The position numbers and the translations under genes are program-made. A stretch of DNA of 22,842 nucleotides. Origin: Pseudomonadota bacterium. Lineage in GTDB: Bacteria > Pseudomonadota > Gammaproteobacteria > Halothiobacillales > Halothiobacillaceae. A model generated the notes under the pieces. The model searched no databases, was not told the DNA's origin, and worked only from the letters and a program-made list of their open reading frames with translations. The stretch is taken from contig JAJYPA010000077.1 of the NCBI GenBank assembly GCA_021795795.1, positions 1 to 22,842 of the forward strand, in the 5' to 3' direction. Positions 1 to 7,302 of the stretch are shown in pieces; the first letter of the stretch is position 1; every line of letters begins with the position of its first letter.

Positions 1-302
1 TCGAAAATATCCGCATGGGTGATTTCCGCCCGTGGCGTAGACCCGAAACTATCCCCTGAGCTGTTACTGACGGTCACCAGCCAGTAATCCCTCTCCTGAT
101 CGTCCAGCATCCTATTGCTCACCAGGTCCACCTGGCCAGCCATATCTTCGTCTGGGTTGACCCAGGCAATGCCTTTCAGGGAAAGATTCTCATGGCTTAC
201 GGTTTCCCATGTCGCATCGATACGGTAGCCGTACAGCAAGCGACGACCGCTCAGTAGGGACGCGCGACTGATTTCCAGTTGGGGCTCAACGGTTTCGCTC
301 AT
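1..302 (-). CDS. Hypothetical protein, N-terminal part only (runs off left edge)
   Basis: The frame is open from an ATG at 302 to the window edge, giving about 100 residues without a stop. The protein begins MSETVEPQLEISRASLLSG and continues with a polar region containing DATWETVSHENLSLKGIAW and VNPDEDMAGQVDL. The ATG overlaps the stop of the gene at 299-982 by four bases (ATGA), which supports this start and translational coupling. No signal peptide, membrane segment or family motif is visible. I do not recognise the family, and the C-terminus lies outside the window. Confidence 0.6.
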   Translation of the reverse strand, partial: MSETVEPQLEISRASLLSGRRLLYGYRIDATWETVSHENLSLKGIAWVNPDEDMAGQVDLVSNRMLDDQERDYWLVTVSNSSGDSFGSTPRAEITHADIF

Positions 303-982
303 GTCATTTTCTCCAAAAACCATCCATCACTTTCCAGTTCCACGCCACCGTCATCCAGTTCTCCAATGACCACCGTATTGGTCCAGGACCAGGAACCTTT
401 ATCTACCAGTCGGAGCGTGTCTTCCAGGAATCGTGGCAAGGTTTGCCGTCGATACCGTTGCACAAACAGGCGATATGCGGGCCACTCCCTATATTGGACG
501 ATCCATTCCGGGCCGGCGGCCATCAGGCGGTTCTGGTCCTCCAACGTGAAGTTGCCACCATGCAGCGCTTCCAACATTTCTTGCGCGACGGCATTATGAG
601 AGATCACGGTCCAGTCGCATTGATTGATGAACAGATGGTCTTCAACATCCGTCCCGCGTATTGCGGCCAAGTGCTGGCCAAGTGGTTTGCCGTAGGCGCG
701 AAATCCAATATCACCGACCATGTGCGGCCCCGGTTTTTCGATAATCTCGTACCACGGATACGAAAAACTGGTTGGCGGCGGCATGGATAGTGGTTCCTTG
801 CCGTTCAGCAAACGCCAGAACAAGGCCGATTTTTCGCGGGTGGCGTTGTAGAAAAACAGTCCTTTGGTTTCGCTGTCGCCGCAGACCTCGCGTAGCACAC
901 GGTCATATTCGGTGACCGCGCGATCCCACCGGGCCAGCAACTCGGGCGGCAAGCTGTCTTTATTCTGGAAAAATGTGGGCAT
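299..982 (-). CDS. Hypothetical protein, 227 aa
   Basis: This ORF encodes a soluble, Trp- and Tyr-rich protein with no recognised domain. A TTG at 1000 would add six residues (MGNRLN), but it has no upstream ribosome binding site. The ATG at 982 (MPTFFQNKDSLPPELLARW) has a GGGGA about 11 bases upstream and is preferred. The stop overlaps the ATG of the next gene (1-302) as ATGA. The gene probably belongs to the transcription unit that starts at the promoter near 1279-1307. Amphipathic helices are likely at the N-terminus (LARWDRAVTEYDRVLREV). No function is proposed. Confidence 0.6.
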   Translation of the reverse strand: MPTFFQNKDSLPPELLARWDRAVTEYDRVLREVCGDSETKGLFFYNATREKSALFWRLLNGKEPLSMPPPTSFSYPWYEIIEKPGPHMVGDIGFRAYGKPLGQHLAAIRGTDVEDHLFINQCDWTVISHNAVAQEMLEALHGGNFTLEDQNRLMAAGPEWIVQYREWPAYRLFVQRYRRQTLPRFLEDTLRLVDKGSWSWTNTVVIGELDDGGVELESDGWFLEKMT

Positions 983-1058
983 ATTCAGTCGGTTCCCCAA
1001 TCAATGATTTTCACGAAGGCTGCCATGGCTAACAGCCATCATCCGATTTTGATTTTCA

Positions 1059-1250
1059 TTAGCCACGCGCCTCAATGAATGCCCAAGCCTGCTGAACGGT
1101 GCGTATTTCTTCCAGTTTCCATCCCGTTATGACGGCTTCCTGACCAATAACGGCATGGATCGGATCATGGACCCGCACAACGCCACCACACCGCTCGGTT
1201 TGGTACCCTGCGGCATGTAGCCGATCTTCAATCACGATATGGTCACGCAT
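1059..1250 (-). CDS. Small hypothetical protein, 63 aa, first gene after promoter P1
   Basis: The ATG at 1250 is preceded by a strong Shine-Dalgarno site (AAGGAG, 7 bases upstream). Upstream of that is a near-consensus sigma70 promoter, so this is a leading gene of a transcription unit. The protein begins MRDHIVIEDRLHAAGYQTER and ends in a helix (EEIRTVQQAWAFIEARG). It has one cysteine and no membrane segment. The family is not recognised. A downstream inverted repeat (ATGGCT-AAC-AGCCAT, 1025-1039) lacks a T-tract, so I do not call it a terminator. Confidence 0.6.
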   Translation of the reverse strand: MRDHIVIEDRLHAAGYQTERCGGVVRVHDPIHAVIGQEAVITGWKLEEIRTVQQAWAFIEARG

Positions 1251-1272
1251 GGCAAGCTCTCCTTATCAATAT

Positions 1273-1307
1273 ATGATTATTGTATATCAATCATGACAGG
1301 CTGTCAA
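1273..1307 (-). promoter_or_regulatory. Sigma70 promoter P1 with palindromic operator over the -10
   Basis: On the minus strand, TTGACA (1302-1307) and TACAAT (1279-1284) are 17 bases apart, close to the sigma70 consensus. The -10 lies inside an imperfect 22-bp palindrome at 1273-1294, with outer arms ATGATT and AATCAT. The same palindrome occurs at two other promoters in the window (5184-5205 and 9241-9262). The -35 overlaps the stop codon of the AAA+ ATPase gene. Repressor binding would block the -10 box. The repressor is not identified. Confidence 0.8.
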
Positions 1308-2233
1308 GCTTTGCCAGCCTTTCCAATAACCCATGTTCGCCCCTTGGCCAGCATCTCCCGCTCCAGATCAGCCATGGATCGCCCTGAGCAGGGTGCAAGC
1401 GCATCGCTCTGCACAGGCAGAAAATCGGCAAAAGGCAATCCCGGGTGCCGCGCGGAAAGGCTCTTGATCAGCGACTGCGCCGAGTCCTCAGTGGCCAGCG
1501 GCATGTCGATCTCGATATCGAAGCGCCGCCGCACCGCCCGGTCCAGCATGTCCGGATGATTCGTTGCGCCCACAAACAATATGCGGTGGTCCAGACGATC
1601 CATGGCCAGCAGCAGGGTGGATACGATGCGGGCCTGTTCGCCTACGTCGCTTCGCTCGGGGTTGCCCGACCGTTCCGCCAGGATGGTCTCCATTTCATCC
1701 AGGAACAGCACACACGGCTGCCCGGCTAACCCGTCCAGCAGCTTGCTGATTTTTGCGCCAGTTTCTCCCATGAAAGAACTGATCAGGCTTCCGTAATCAA
1801 CCACCAGGAACGGCAAACCCAGAACCGTGGCAACAGCCCCAGCCAACACCGTCTTCCCGGTGCCTGGCGGCCCCACAAGCAATAGCCGGTTGCGGGGATG
1901 CAGGTTGTGGGCGGCCAAGGCGTCCGCGTACCGCTGCTCCGTCAACAAGTCCGCCACCTGCATCCGCATGTCGTCAGACAACACCACTTCGGACAGATCG
2001 TGTGTCGGTGACTGGATTTGGACCAGCTTATCCAGGCCGTTGTCCAGGCGGATACCATCTTCAGATTTCGGATTGCGGCCGCCCTGCTTTTCCAGCAGCC
2101 GCTGCAGCTTGGGCTTCAACGTGGACCGATCCGTCTCCCCTGCCATGATGCACCGCACCGTGGACACGACCATAGCGTGGTCACGCTCGATGGCTGCCCG
2201 CGCCAGAGCGAAGATTTCGTCAGACTTTGCCAT
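1304..2233 (-). CDS. AAA+ ATPase, IetA-like, 309 aa
   Basis: This is an ATP-driven protein remodeller of the classical AAA family. Walker A GPPGTGKT is at about residues 121-128, Walker B VLFLDEME at about 175-182, sensor 1 GATN at about 222-225, and RRRFDIEIDMPL carries the arginine-finger region. The N-terminal 100 residues are helical (MAKSDEIFALARAAIERDHA). The architecture resembles small AAA ATPases that pair with a subtilisin-like protease (IetA of the IetAS defence pair). That resemblance is by eye. No S8 protease is found beside it: the upstream gene is small and unrelated, and downstream lies promoter P1. It starts at ATG 2233 with AGGG upstream, overlaps the preceding gene by 14 bases, and is the last gene of the unit from P2. 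It could instead be a general chaperone-type ATPase. Confidence 0.88.
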   Translation of the reverse strand: MAKSDEIFALARAAIERDHAMVVSTVRCIMAGETDRSTLKPKLQRLLEKQGGRNPKSEDGIRLDNGLDKLVQIQSPTHDLSEVVLSDDMRMQVADLLTEQRYADALAAHNLHPRNRLLLVGPPGTGKTVLAGAVATVLGLPFLVVDYGSLISSFMGETGAKISKLLDGLAGQPCVLFLDEMETILAERSGNPERSDVGEQARIVSTLLLAMDRLDHRILFVGATNHPDMLDRAVRRRFDIEIDMPLATEDSAQSLIKSLSARHPGLPFADFLPVQSDALAPCSGRSMADLEREMLAKGRTWVIGKAGKA

Positions 2234-2492
2234 GCTTACCCTGCTTCTGCGAATTGGCCCGCCTTTTTAGGTGATTTTCTTGTAACTTACGGATAAACCT
2301 CTCATGTTCAGTGGACAGGTGGCGAGGGTTAACATCGTAAAGGAAACGAGGATCCGGTGAGCCAACGCCTTGGTCAGATTGCTGCAACTCATACTGTCCG
2401 CAGTTGACCAAACTGGCAATCACGTCTGCAGCTAAGCCCTTATGCATGGACGACGCGACTATCAATACTTTTCGACGGGTGGCGATGCTCAT
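2220..2492 (-). CDS. Small hypothetical protein, 90 aa
   Basis: The protein begins with a beta-alpha segment (RRKVLIVASSMHKGLAADVI) and ends in a strongly basic tail (KLQENHLKRRANSQKQGKHGKV), suggesting a soluble protein that may bind nucleic acid or a partner. The ATG at 2492 overlaps the stop of the previous gene (ATGA). The 3' end overlaps the AAA+ ATPase by 14 bases, so translation of the two is probably coupled and the protein could be an accessory of the ATPase. No family is recognised. Confidence 0.6.
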   Translation of the reverse strand: MSIATRRKVLIVASSMHKGLAADVIASLVNCGQYELQQSDQGVGSPDPRFLYDVNPRHLSTEHERFIRKLQENHLKRRANSQKQGKHGKV

Positions 2493-3031
2493 ATCTGATC
2501 AGATACCGTGTGGAAGACTTTGCCATGTTCGCCACCCACCCACCGCTCACGCTGTACTTGCTCTACCCACGTCTCCCGTTTCTGGTGCGCGTTCCCACAC
2601 CACCGGCACGACCGATGATTACCATCATCGCTGACCGTCCAGCGCGCTTCATCGCCGATAAACGATTTTTGGTGCTCAGGATCAATCGCGCAACGGCCAA
2701 TGCGCATATAATCCGCCCAGAAGCTGGTGATTTCCCGCAGGCCGCCACGGAAGCCAATGCTGGGCACATGCGCCCACACCCGCTCCAGTGGGCCGTTACA
2801 GAGCACGCCCATAAGCCGTGCGCCGTGGAGCCAGCCGTAATCTTGCGATCCAATCCACAAGACGTTGTCAGCATCGCGGAAAACCCGGTAAGCGCTCGCC
2901 CTGGCCCGCCCCTGCTTTTTCAGAAACTTGTACAGATTCGGGCTGAACTGAGGCCCATTCCGTGGGTCGATGGCGGCAAGGTCAAGTCCGTTTTCCAAGA
3001 CATTCACTTGTTTTTCAATGACGTTTTCCAT
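2489..3031 (-). CDS. Hypothetical protein with possible zinc knuckle, 180 aa
   Basis: The preferred start is the ATG at 3031 (MENVIEKQVNVLENGL), which has GGAGG five bases upstream. An ATG at 3043 would add four residues but has a poorly placed ribosome binding site. Near the C-terminus is H-x2-C-x2-C-x3-H (about residues 139-149, around CRWCGNAH), which looks like a small zinc site. The middle is rich in aromatic residues and glycine (WIGSQDYGWLHGARLMGV). The stop overlaps the next start (ATGA). The function is unknown. Confidence 0.6.
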   Translation of the reverse strand: MENVIEKQVNVLENGLDLAAIDPRNGPQFSPNLYKFLKKQGRARASAYRVFRDADNVLWIGSQDYGWLHGARLMGVLCNGPLERVWAHVPSIGFRGGLREITSFWADYMRIGRCAIDPEHQKSFIGDEARWTVSDDGNHRSCRWCGNAHQKRETWVEQVQRERWVGGEHGKVFHTVSDQI

Positions 3032-3050
3032 AACAGCCTCCATTCCCTGA

Positions 3051-3971
3051 TCAGACAGAAACTTTATTGAGGGCGACAGGCCACTCTCTCACCCGCAAAC
3101 CCTCCGGCCATTCGTTCAAGTCCGCCCCGGCGCGATTTACCATCTTTGCTTTACCATCCACCGTTTGAATGCCAGCACCATAGAATGCGTTATCCAGGTC
3201 CATGAACCGATAACCCAACTGCTTAACAAAAATTGGCGTTCCAGCATCTTTGCACTGGCTGACCAGCGCATACAGGAATCGTGCATCCAGTGCTCGCGCA
3301 GCATTTCCTGACTCCCCTCCGGCAACCACCCACGACAGGGTGTTTTCCATGGGAATGATGGTGCGATCCAGCATGATGGTGTCACCGGTCAGAGCGTTGT
3401 AGTAGTTAAACGGGTCCAACTCCAGATGCGTTAGATCTATCTTGTTCAGCAACGGCTCCGCGCTCACCCAACGCACGGCGGCAGGTGTCTGGAGCAACAG
3501 CGGAATGCGTTCGTCGGCGGTCACTTGATCTTCGACAGAAACACCAAGCCAGACGTTATCTAGCGGACCATCATCAACAGCCCAAGCAATCTCCGATCTT
3601 TGGAAGTATTCCAGCATCCTCTCCGGTCGTTTCGTGAGGATCTGAAACGTGTGCATCGGTGAGCAGTTAATAACCTCAAAAACCTCATCTATAAACTCGA
3701 AAGGGACTTTTTCGTGGAAGAGGTCGCTCATGCTGTTGACAAAGATCATCCGGGGTTTCCGCCAACGGATAGGTCCTTCAGTCAATCGGTCGGGGTGGCA
3801 CTGGATATCAGTAAATTCCCGTCCGTAATAAGTCGTGGCTTTCGGATTCGCGGACAGCCTGCCCCATTCGCGCTCCGCGTAGCAATGCTTGCAGCCCTGG
3901 GACACCTTGGTGCATCCGGTTACCGGATTCCACGTCGCATTGGTCCAGGCGATGCCGGTTTTGTCACTCAT
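3051..3971 (-). CDS. Phage Gp37/Gp68 family (DUF5131) three-Cys protein
   Basis: This 306-aa protein opens with MSDKTGIAWTNATWNPVTGC and carries C-x6-C-x2-C (C20, C27, C30, around SQGCKHCYAE), the hallmark of the DUF5131 'phage Gp37/Gp68' family. The cysteine arrangement resembles a radical-SAM-type iron-sulfur site. Other family-type segments are FVNSMSDLFHE, ILTKRPERM, NVWLGVSVEDQ and VAGGESG. The length is near normal for the family. Biochemical activity is not established as far as I know. Many relatives sit beside a three-Cys-motif partner (TcmP), and I see no TcmP here. The start at ATG 3971 has GGGGA upstream and overlaps the previous stop (ATGA). Confidence 0.9.
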   Translation of the reverse strand: MSDKTGIAWTNATWNPVTGCTKVSQGCKHCYAEREWGRLSANPKATTYYGREFTDIQCHPDRLTEGPIRWRKPRMIFVNSMSDLFHEKVPFEFIDEVFEVINCSPMHTFQILTKRPERMLEYFQRSEIAWAVDDGPLDNVWLGVSVEDQVTADERIPLLLQTPAAVRWVSAEPLLNKIDLTHLELDPFNYYNALTGDTIMLDRTIIPMENTLSWVVAGGESGNAARALDARFLYALVSQCKDAGTPIFVKQLGYRFMDLDNAFYGAGIQTVDGKAKMVNRAGADLNEWPEGLRVREWPVALNKVSV

Positions 3972-4393
3972 TTTGATTCCCCGCAATAAATATACCGTTG
4001 CACAGCACACCCATCCGGCCCGCCACCCGGAAACAGCGTCTCGACAACACCCATCTTCTGCAAAGCCGCTGCGGCAGCGTCCGGGTTCAGTGATTCGGCC
4101 TTTTTCACAGACGCAAGCCAGATGCTTTCTCCCGTGTAGGCAAACCCTCCGCTGCTGCCGGCAACGCTACCGGAAACACAGGACTCCGCCTCTTCTTTTG
4201 CGCGTTCCAGATATTCCAGCGTGTTGCACTTCGGGCATGGCATATCGCCCCCGTCGAACAGTGGACCGCCAGGCTCGTCGCAACTGTCGAGATCCCACAG
4301 GTAGCCGTCAATGCAGCAACTGTCGATATAGCTGGCACCAAAGTCACGGCCTTCGTAATCACACATAGACATGCCTCGTGTTTTGTCACTCAT
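3968..4393 (-). CDS. Cysteine-rich small protein with CPxC zinc motif, 141 aa
   Basis: Two starts are possible: ATG 4393 (MSDKTRGMSMCDYEG) or the ATG at 4366, giving MCDYEG, which has GAGG seven bases upstream. The longer form is listed. The protein holds about nine cysteines, including a CC pair, and MPCPKCNTLEYLERAKEEAES, a CPxC-type zinc motif followed by a helix that is common in small phage proteins. The first five residues (MSDKT) match those of the next gene. Its stop overlaps the start of the DUF5131 gene (ATGA), so the two are probably co-translated. The function is unknown. Confidence 0.6.
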   Translation of the reverse strand: MSDKTRGMSMCDYEGRDFGASYIDSCCIDGYLWDLDSCDEPGGPLFDGGDMPCPKCNTLEYLERAKEEAESCVSGSVAGSSGGFAYTGESIWLASVKKAESLNPDAAAAALQKMGVVETLFPGGGPDGCAVQRYIYCGESK

Positions 4394-4622
4394 GATCGGC
4401 TGCTTCCTTGTCTAACCTTTGTTTCTCTCGCATGATTTCGTATTCAACAGCCATTTTCCCAGCGAGAAACCAAGGGAAGGTAAAACCAAAAAGCCCAAGG
4501 ACGGCAACAAACAGAGATGTGAAAATCGAATAGTGATCGACTGACCGTAAAATCAAAAACAATACTATGGCGACCAGGCAAGCACCAGTTAACGACACTA
4601 ATCTTACGGTACGCACGTTCAT
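4386..4622 (-). CDS. Small membrane protein with two transmembrane segments, 78 aa
   Basis: Two hydrophobic stretches, about residues 8-26 (LTGACLVAIVLFLIL) and 32-58 (SLFVAVLGLFGFTFPWFLAG), are followed by a charged cytoplasmic-type tail (EYEIMREKQRLDKEAADHE). This is a two-TM hairpin inner-membrane protein. The ATG at 4622 overlaps the previous stop (ATGA), and the 3' end overlaps the next ORF by eight bases. The base composition is more AT-rich than its neighbours. No family is recognised. Holin-like or stress-associated membrane roles are possible but unsupported. Confidence 0.65.
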   Translation of the reverse strand: MNVRTVRLVSLTGACLVAIVLFLILRSVDHYSIFTSLFVAVLGLFGFTFPWFLAGKMAVEYEIMREKQRLDKEAADHE

Positions 4623-5164
4623 AGTTTTGTTTGCTCCTTTGGTACGGAAATATCATAGTGTAAGCCTTTATCGTGGATATCATCGTGCCCCAGATGCACC
4701 GTTTTGCACCGTCGATAATCACCCATTGCAGCCAGGCTGCTGCAACAAACCATAATGTTTCCGGTACCTATGACGGCATCCACACCCCAGCTATCCAGAT
4801 CCCACTTCGGCCCCCGATAGTCGCCGTCCTGTAGCCAAAGACTTGCACGAGCCACGCGCTGTCCTGACTTCGCTTCAACAGCATTAATTACCAACTGCTT
4901 TACGTGTTGCGCCAACGCGCCGGTTCCCGCTCTTGCTCTCGGTTTCTTCGGCTTTTGGGGCGATAGACCAACCTCTCCCAGCAAGGCGCTCATAGCTTTA
5001 TCGCCCTTTGCGATAGCATTTTGCACAGACTCTTTCACGTCAACGTCGTGCTTTCCGCCGGTGTGACAATCATAATGGTCCTCGGAAATGCCATGGTAAC
5101 CCTGATCGGCGTACACGATGCCGTGGCAGATCGAACAACGTGACTTTATGATATGACGATCCAT
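4619..5164 (-). CDS. Cys/His-rich protein, copy 1 of a duplicated gene, 181 aa
   Basis: The N-terminus has C10-x2-C13-H14 followed by H30-x2-C33-H34 (SRCSICH, DHYDCHTGGK), most likely a zinc-binding fold. A CxxCH haem site is unlikely without a signal peptide. A basic linker (PKKPRARAG) follows, then a region with ALAQHVKQLV, WDLDSWGVDAVIG, CCSS and DYRRCKTVHLGHDD. The protein is about two-thirds identical by eye to the product of 8273-8809. This copy is the first gene after promoter P2 and starts at ATG 5164 with AAGGA six bases upstream. The function is unknown. Confidence 0.7.
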   Translation of the reverse strand: MDRHIIKSRCSICHGIVYADQGYHGISEDHYDCHTGGKHDVDVKESVQNAIAKGDKAMSALLGEVGLSPQKPKKPRARAGTGALAQHVKQLVINAVEAKSGQRVARASLWLQDGDYRGPKWDLDSWGVDAVIGTGNIMVCCSSLAAMGDYRRCKTVHLGHDDIHDKGLHYDISVPKEQTKL

Positions 5165-5183
5165 GTTCCATCCTTTCCCATTT

Positions 5184-5218
5184 ATGATTATTGTATAACA
5201 ATCATACTATGGTGTCAA
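5184..5218 (-). promoter_or_regulatory. Sigma70 promoter P2 with palindromic operator over the -10
   Basis: On the minus strand, TTGACA (5213-5218) and TACAAT (5190-5195) are exactly 17 bases apart. The -10 lies inside a near-perfect 22-bp palindrome at 5184-5205 (arms ATGATT and AATCAT, only two mismatched pairs). The site matches those at 1273-1294 and 9241-9262. The -35 lies in the last codons of the methyltransferase gene, whose stop lies in the palindrome. Transcription should begin just upstream of the 5164 gene. Confidence 0.82.
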
Positions 5219-6491
5219 CTTTTAATCCGTCCGTACATAAAGACGGGGGCCGCATAGCAGACAAACCACCGTTCATTCCAAATCCAGCATATCCCCGAAA
5301 CATCTCCGCAGCCCCACGCAGATACTCCAGCATCCATTCCGTCACCAGCCATCGCCGCCCCAAACGCTCGGCGGCCAGGCCGGTTTTCACGGTGCCTCCG
5401 AACGGATCCACAACCAGGTCATCCGGTTGAGTCAGCAGCCGAATGAAAAAGTCCGGGATGCTGGTAGGCTGCATGGCTCCATGGGTCGGCATTCCCAGCG
5501 CCTGGGCATGTCGCCGGTATGCTGCGGTATCACTACAGACATGGCCGCGCTCGATGACGTTGCGAGGAATCTTTCCTGTGGTGACCCGCCCAAAGCTGTC
5601 CGGCCGAATGTGGTAGGCGCCATCACCATAAGTGGCCAACCGCCCATCACCGCCCGATGCCATGAGACGTTGGTGCCGTGCCGTATGGGCCTCCAGAACG
5701 CGCCGGTTGTCCGACCGAACCTTGTCCGGGTCATTGGTGAACCAATACAGGGGTTCATACGCCGTGGTGAGCTGCACGCGATTCACGCATGCCCAATATG
5801 TCGGTGCCGGTGGCTTGCTGTAATTGACCCAGGGGATGCGGTCCATGAGCGACAAGCCCAGTCGGTCATTCAGGGCCAGGACCAGGCGCTCCAGGTACAG
5901 TGACCGGCTTGGTTTCTTAGGCTCAAACACATCCCCGCTCACATTGAGCACAATGCTTCCACCGGGAATCAAGCTGCGCACAATGGGTTCCAAGGCTCCG
6001 CAGATGAAATCCACGTACTGCCGTTCGTCAGGCCCGCCGTAAGCCCGCGCTTTTCGCAGTGGATAGGGCGGCGAACTGATGCACAAGGCGATAGGCTCAT
6101 TGATCTGGCGGAATACGTCTTGATGGCTTCCCCAAATCGCCACGCCCAGATCAGTGCTGAAAGCCACCAGTGTTACGCCGTTTGCCGCCCGATGCAGATA
6201 CTTTCCGGCATTTTCGGAAAGTTGCCAAACACCACGCTCTCCGGGCACATGCTCGATAATCCCCAGTTGTTTGAGGGTCTGCTGGTACCAGCGAATTCTG
6301 CGTTTGACGGTGGATCGCGGTACGCCGGCACGTCCAATCGGTGCCCGCGCATCCATGGCTTCAGGTGACGCGCCAATGTGGGCGGCCACCGTTGCATAGA
6401 GCGCATCGTTATCCAGGACGCCGCACGGGGATGCCGCGTATGCGCCGGCCACTTCTGCAAAAAGGCTTATTTGTAGTGGGTTAGCGTTCAA
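5202..6491 (-). CDS. Site-specific DNA methyltransferase, beta class, orphan
   Basis: This 429-aa protein transfers a methyl group from SAM to an amino group of A or C in DNA. Catalytic motif IV SPPYP is at about residues 140-144, and the SAM-binding motif I DPFGGTVKTG is near the C-terminus (about 362). The IV-then-I order defines the beta class. SPPY is compatible with N4-cytosine or N6-adenine methylation. The first 100 residues look like a winged-helix segment (RSTVKRRIRWYQQTLKQLG, then a VPGERGVWQL wing). The start is TTG 6491, overlapping the previous stop as TTGA; the next in-frame Met is at residue 46. No restriction enzyme is adjacent, so it may be an orphan phage-type protective or regulatory methyltransferase. 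Confidence 0.88.
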   Translation of the reverse strand: MNANPLQISLFAEVAGAYAASPCGVLDNDALYATVAAHIGASPEAMDARAPIGRAGVPRSTVKRRIRWYQQTLKQLGIIEHVPGERGVWQLSENAGKYLHRAANGVTLVAFSTDLGVAIWGSHQDVFRQINEPIALCISSPPYPLRKARAYGGPDERQYVDFICGALEPIVRSLIPGGSIVLNVSGDVFEPKKPSRSLYLERLVLALNDRLGLSLMDRIPWVNYSKPPAPTYWACVNRVQLTTAYEPLYWFTNDPDKVRSDNRRVLEAHTARHQRLMASGGDGRLATYGDGAYHIRPDSFGRVTTGKIPRNVIERGHVCSDTAAYRRHAQALGMPTHGAMQPTSIPDFFIRLLTQPDDLVVDPFGGTVKTGLAAERLGRRWLVTEWMLEYLRGAAEMFRGYAGFGMNGGLSAMRPPSLCTDGLKVDTIV

Positions 6492-6997
6492 ATTGACACG
6501 ATCTCCAATGCGTTTTTTAATGCCTTCAAATACCCTTCAGGATTCCCGTAATACAGGCTGCGCAACCCCTCGAAAAATGTCACGATCTCCTGATGGTTGG
6601 TGAAAACCGTAGTCGGGTGGTCGAAGGTGTATTCCTCGTTCGGATCAAATACCACTTCGGTCCCGGTCAGGTAGTATTGTAACAGGCGATGCAGGATGGT
6701 CCTGGATTTGTCAGCACAACAGCCAACCCCCTCCTGACGCTCGATAATTTTCTGAAAGTGGGAGTTCAGAAACGAATATTGCCGCAAGATGAATTGTGCC
6801 TCCCGCTTTCCGGGGATTGCGGTCTGAAGCAACCCATCCACCACCCGTTCCAGCGGGTATTGAAGCGCGTAACGAAACCGTTCTGGCTGGCCGTCACGCA
6901 CAAAGGTTTGGGCATCCTGCAGCATGGGATGATCCTGAAGTGACGCGAATAGTGACATATTGTCACTATCGACATTGTTCAGGATTGCGGTTATCAC
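6488..6997 (-). CDS. Hypothetical protein, about 169 aa, start uncertain
   Basis: This is a helical, soluble protein with no recognised domain. It includes FRYALQYPLERVVDGLLQTA, HFQKIIERQEG and LRSLYYGNPEGYLKALKNAL. The listed start is GTG 6997, and ATG 6958 (MSLFASLQDH) is an alternative. Neither has a convincing ribosome binding site. The ORF stays open to the end, where TGA overlaps the TTG of the methyltransferase, so the two are probably translationally coupled. It might assist the methyltransferase, but that is inferred from position only. Confidence 0.55.
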   Translation of the reverse strand: MITAILNNVDSDNMSLFASLQDHPMLQDAQTFVRDGQPERFRYALQYPLERVVDGLLQTAIPGKREAQFILRQYSFLNSHFQKIIERQEGVGCCADKSRTILHRLLQYYLTGTEVVFDPNEEYTFDHPTTVFTNHQEIVTFFEGLRSLYYGNPEGYLKALKNALEIVSI

Positions 6998-7032
6998 GTC
7001 ATAAAGCGAGTCTGGGGCGGGCGATTATTCAG

Positions 7033-7302
7033 TCATTCGGCACCCCCTTCACCACACGTCTTTCCGGTCCCGCATCGACAGTTCTCTACCGTGACACTCC
7101 ATGTACCGTTAAAACGTGGCTCTACTGTGCAACCATCGTGTAGCCATGTTCCGAGCAGCTTGCCAGCCTCACGGCGTTCTGTGCGCTCGTAGTCCATCGC
7201 CCCGACGATTACCCCGCACTGGCAAATCGCAACAAATCCTGTTGGTTTTTTCTTTGTAAGGATTTTCGTTTCTTCTGCTTTATTCATTGTTTTGCTGGTC
7301 AT
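7033..7302 (-). CDS. Small Cys-rich protein, 89 aa
   Basis: The protein has two paired-cysteine knuckles, CQCG near the middle and CRCGTGKTCGEGG at the C-terminus. Between them is a conserved-looking block (DYERTERREAGKLLGTWL) typical of small phage and plasmid proteins. It is probably a zinc ribbon. The start ATG 7302 has GGAG seven bases upstream and overlaps the previous stop (ATGA). The function is unknown. Confidence 0.6.
   Translation of the reverse strand: MTSKTMNKAEETKILTKKKPTGFVAICQCGVIVGAMDYERTERREAGKLLGTWLHDGCTVEPRFNGTWSVTVENCRCGTGKTCGEGGAE

Noticed and set aside
1019..1047. Inverted repeat ATGGCT-AAC-AGCCAT downstream of the 1059 gene
   Set aside because: Only six base pairs and no T-tract on either strand, so I do not call it a terminator.
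279..3070. Several long plus-strand reading frames (for example 279-599, 1827-2270, 2510-3070)
   Set aside because: They lie opposite supported minus-strand genes, lack good ribosome binding sites and give low-complexity or Arg/Ser/Pro-rich proteins typical of antisense shadows.
4619..5164. CxxCH in the duplicated Cys/His proteins as a c-type haem site
   Set aside because: No signal peptide is present, and the paired HYDCH further on fits zinc binding better.
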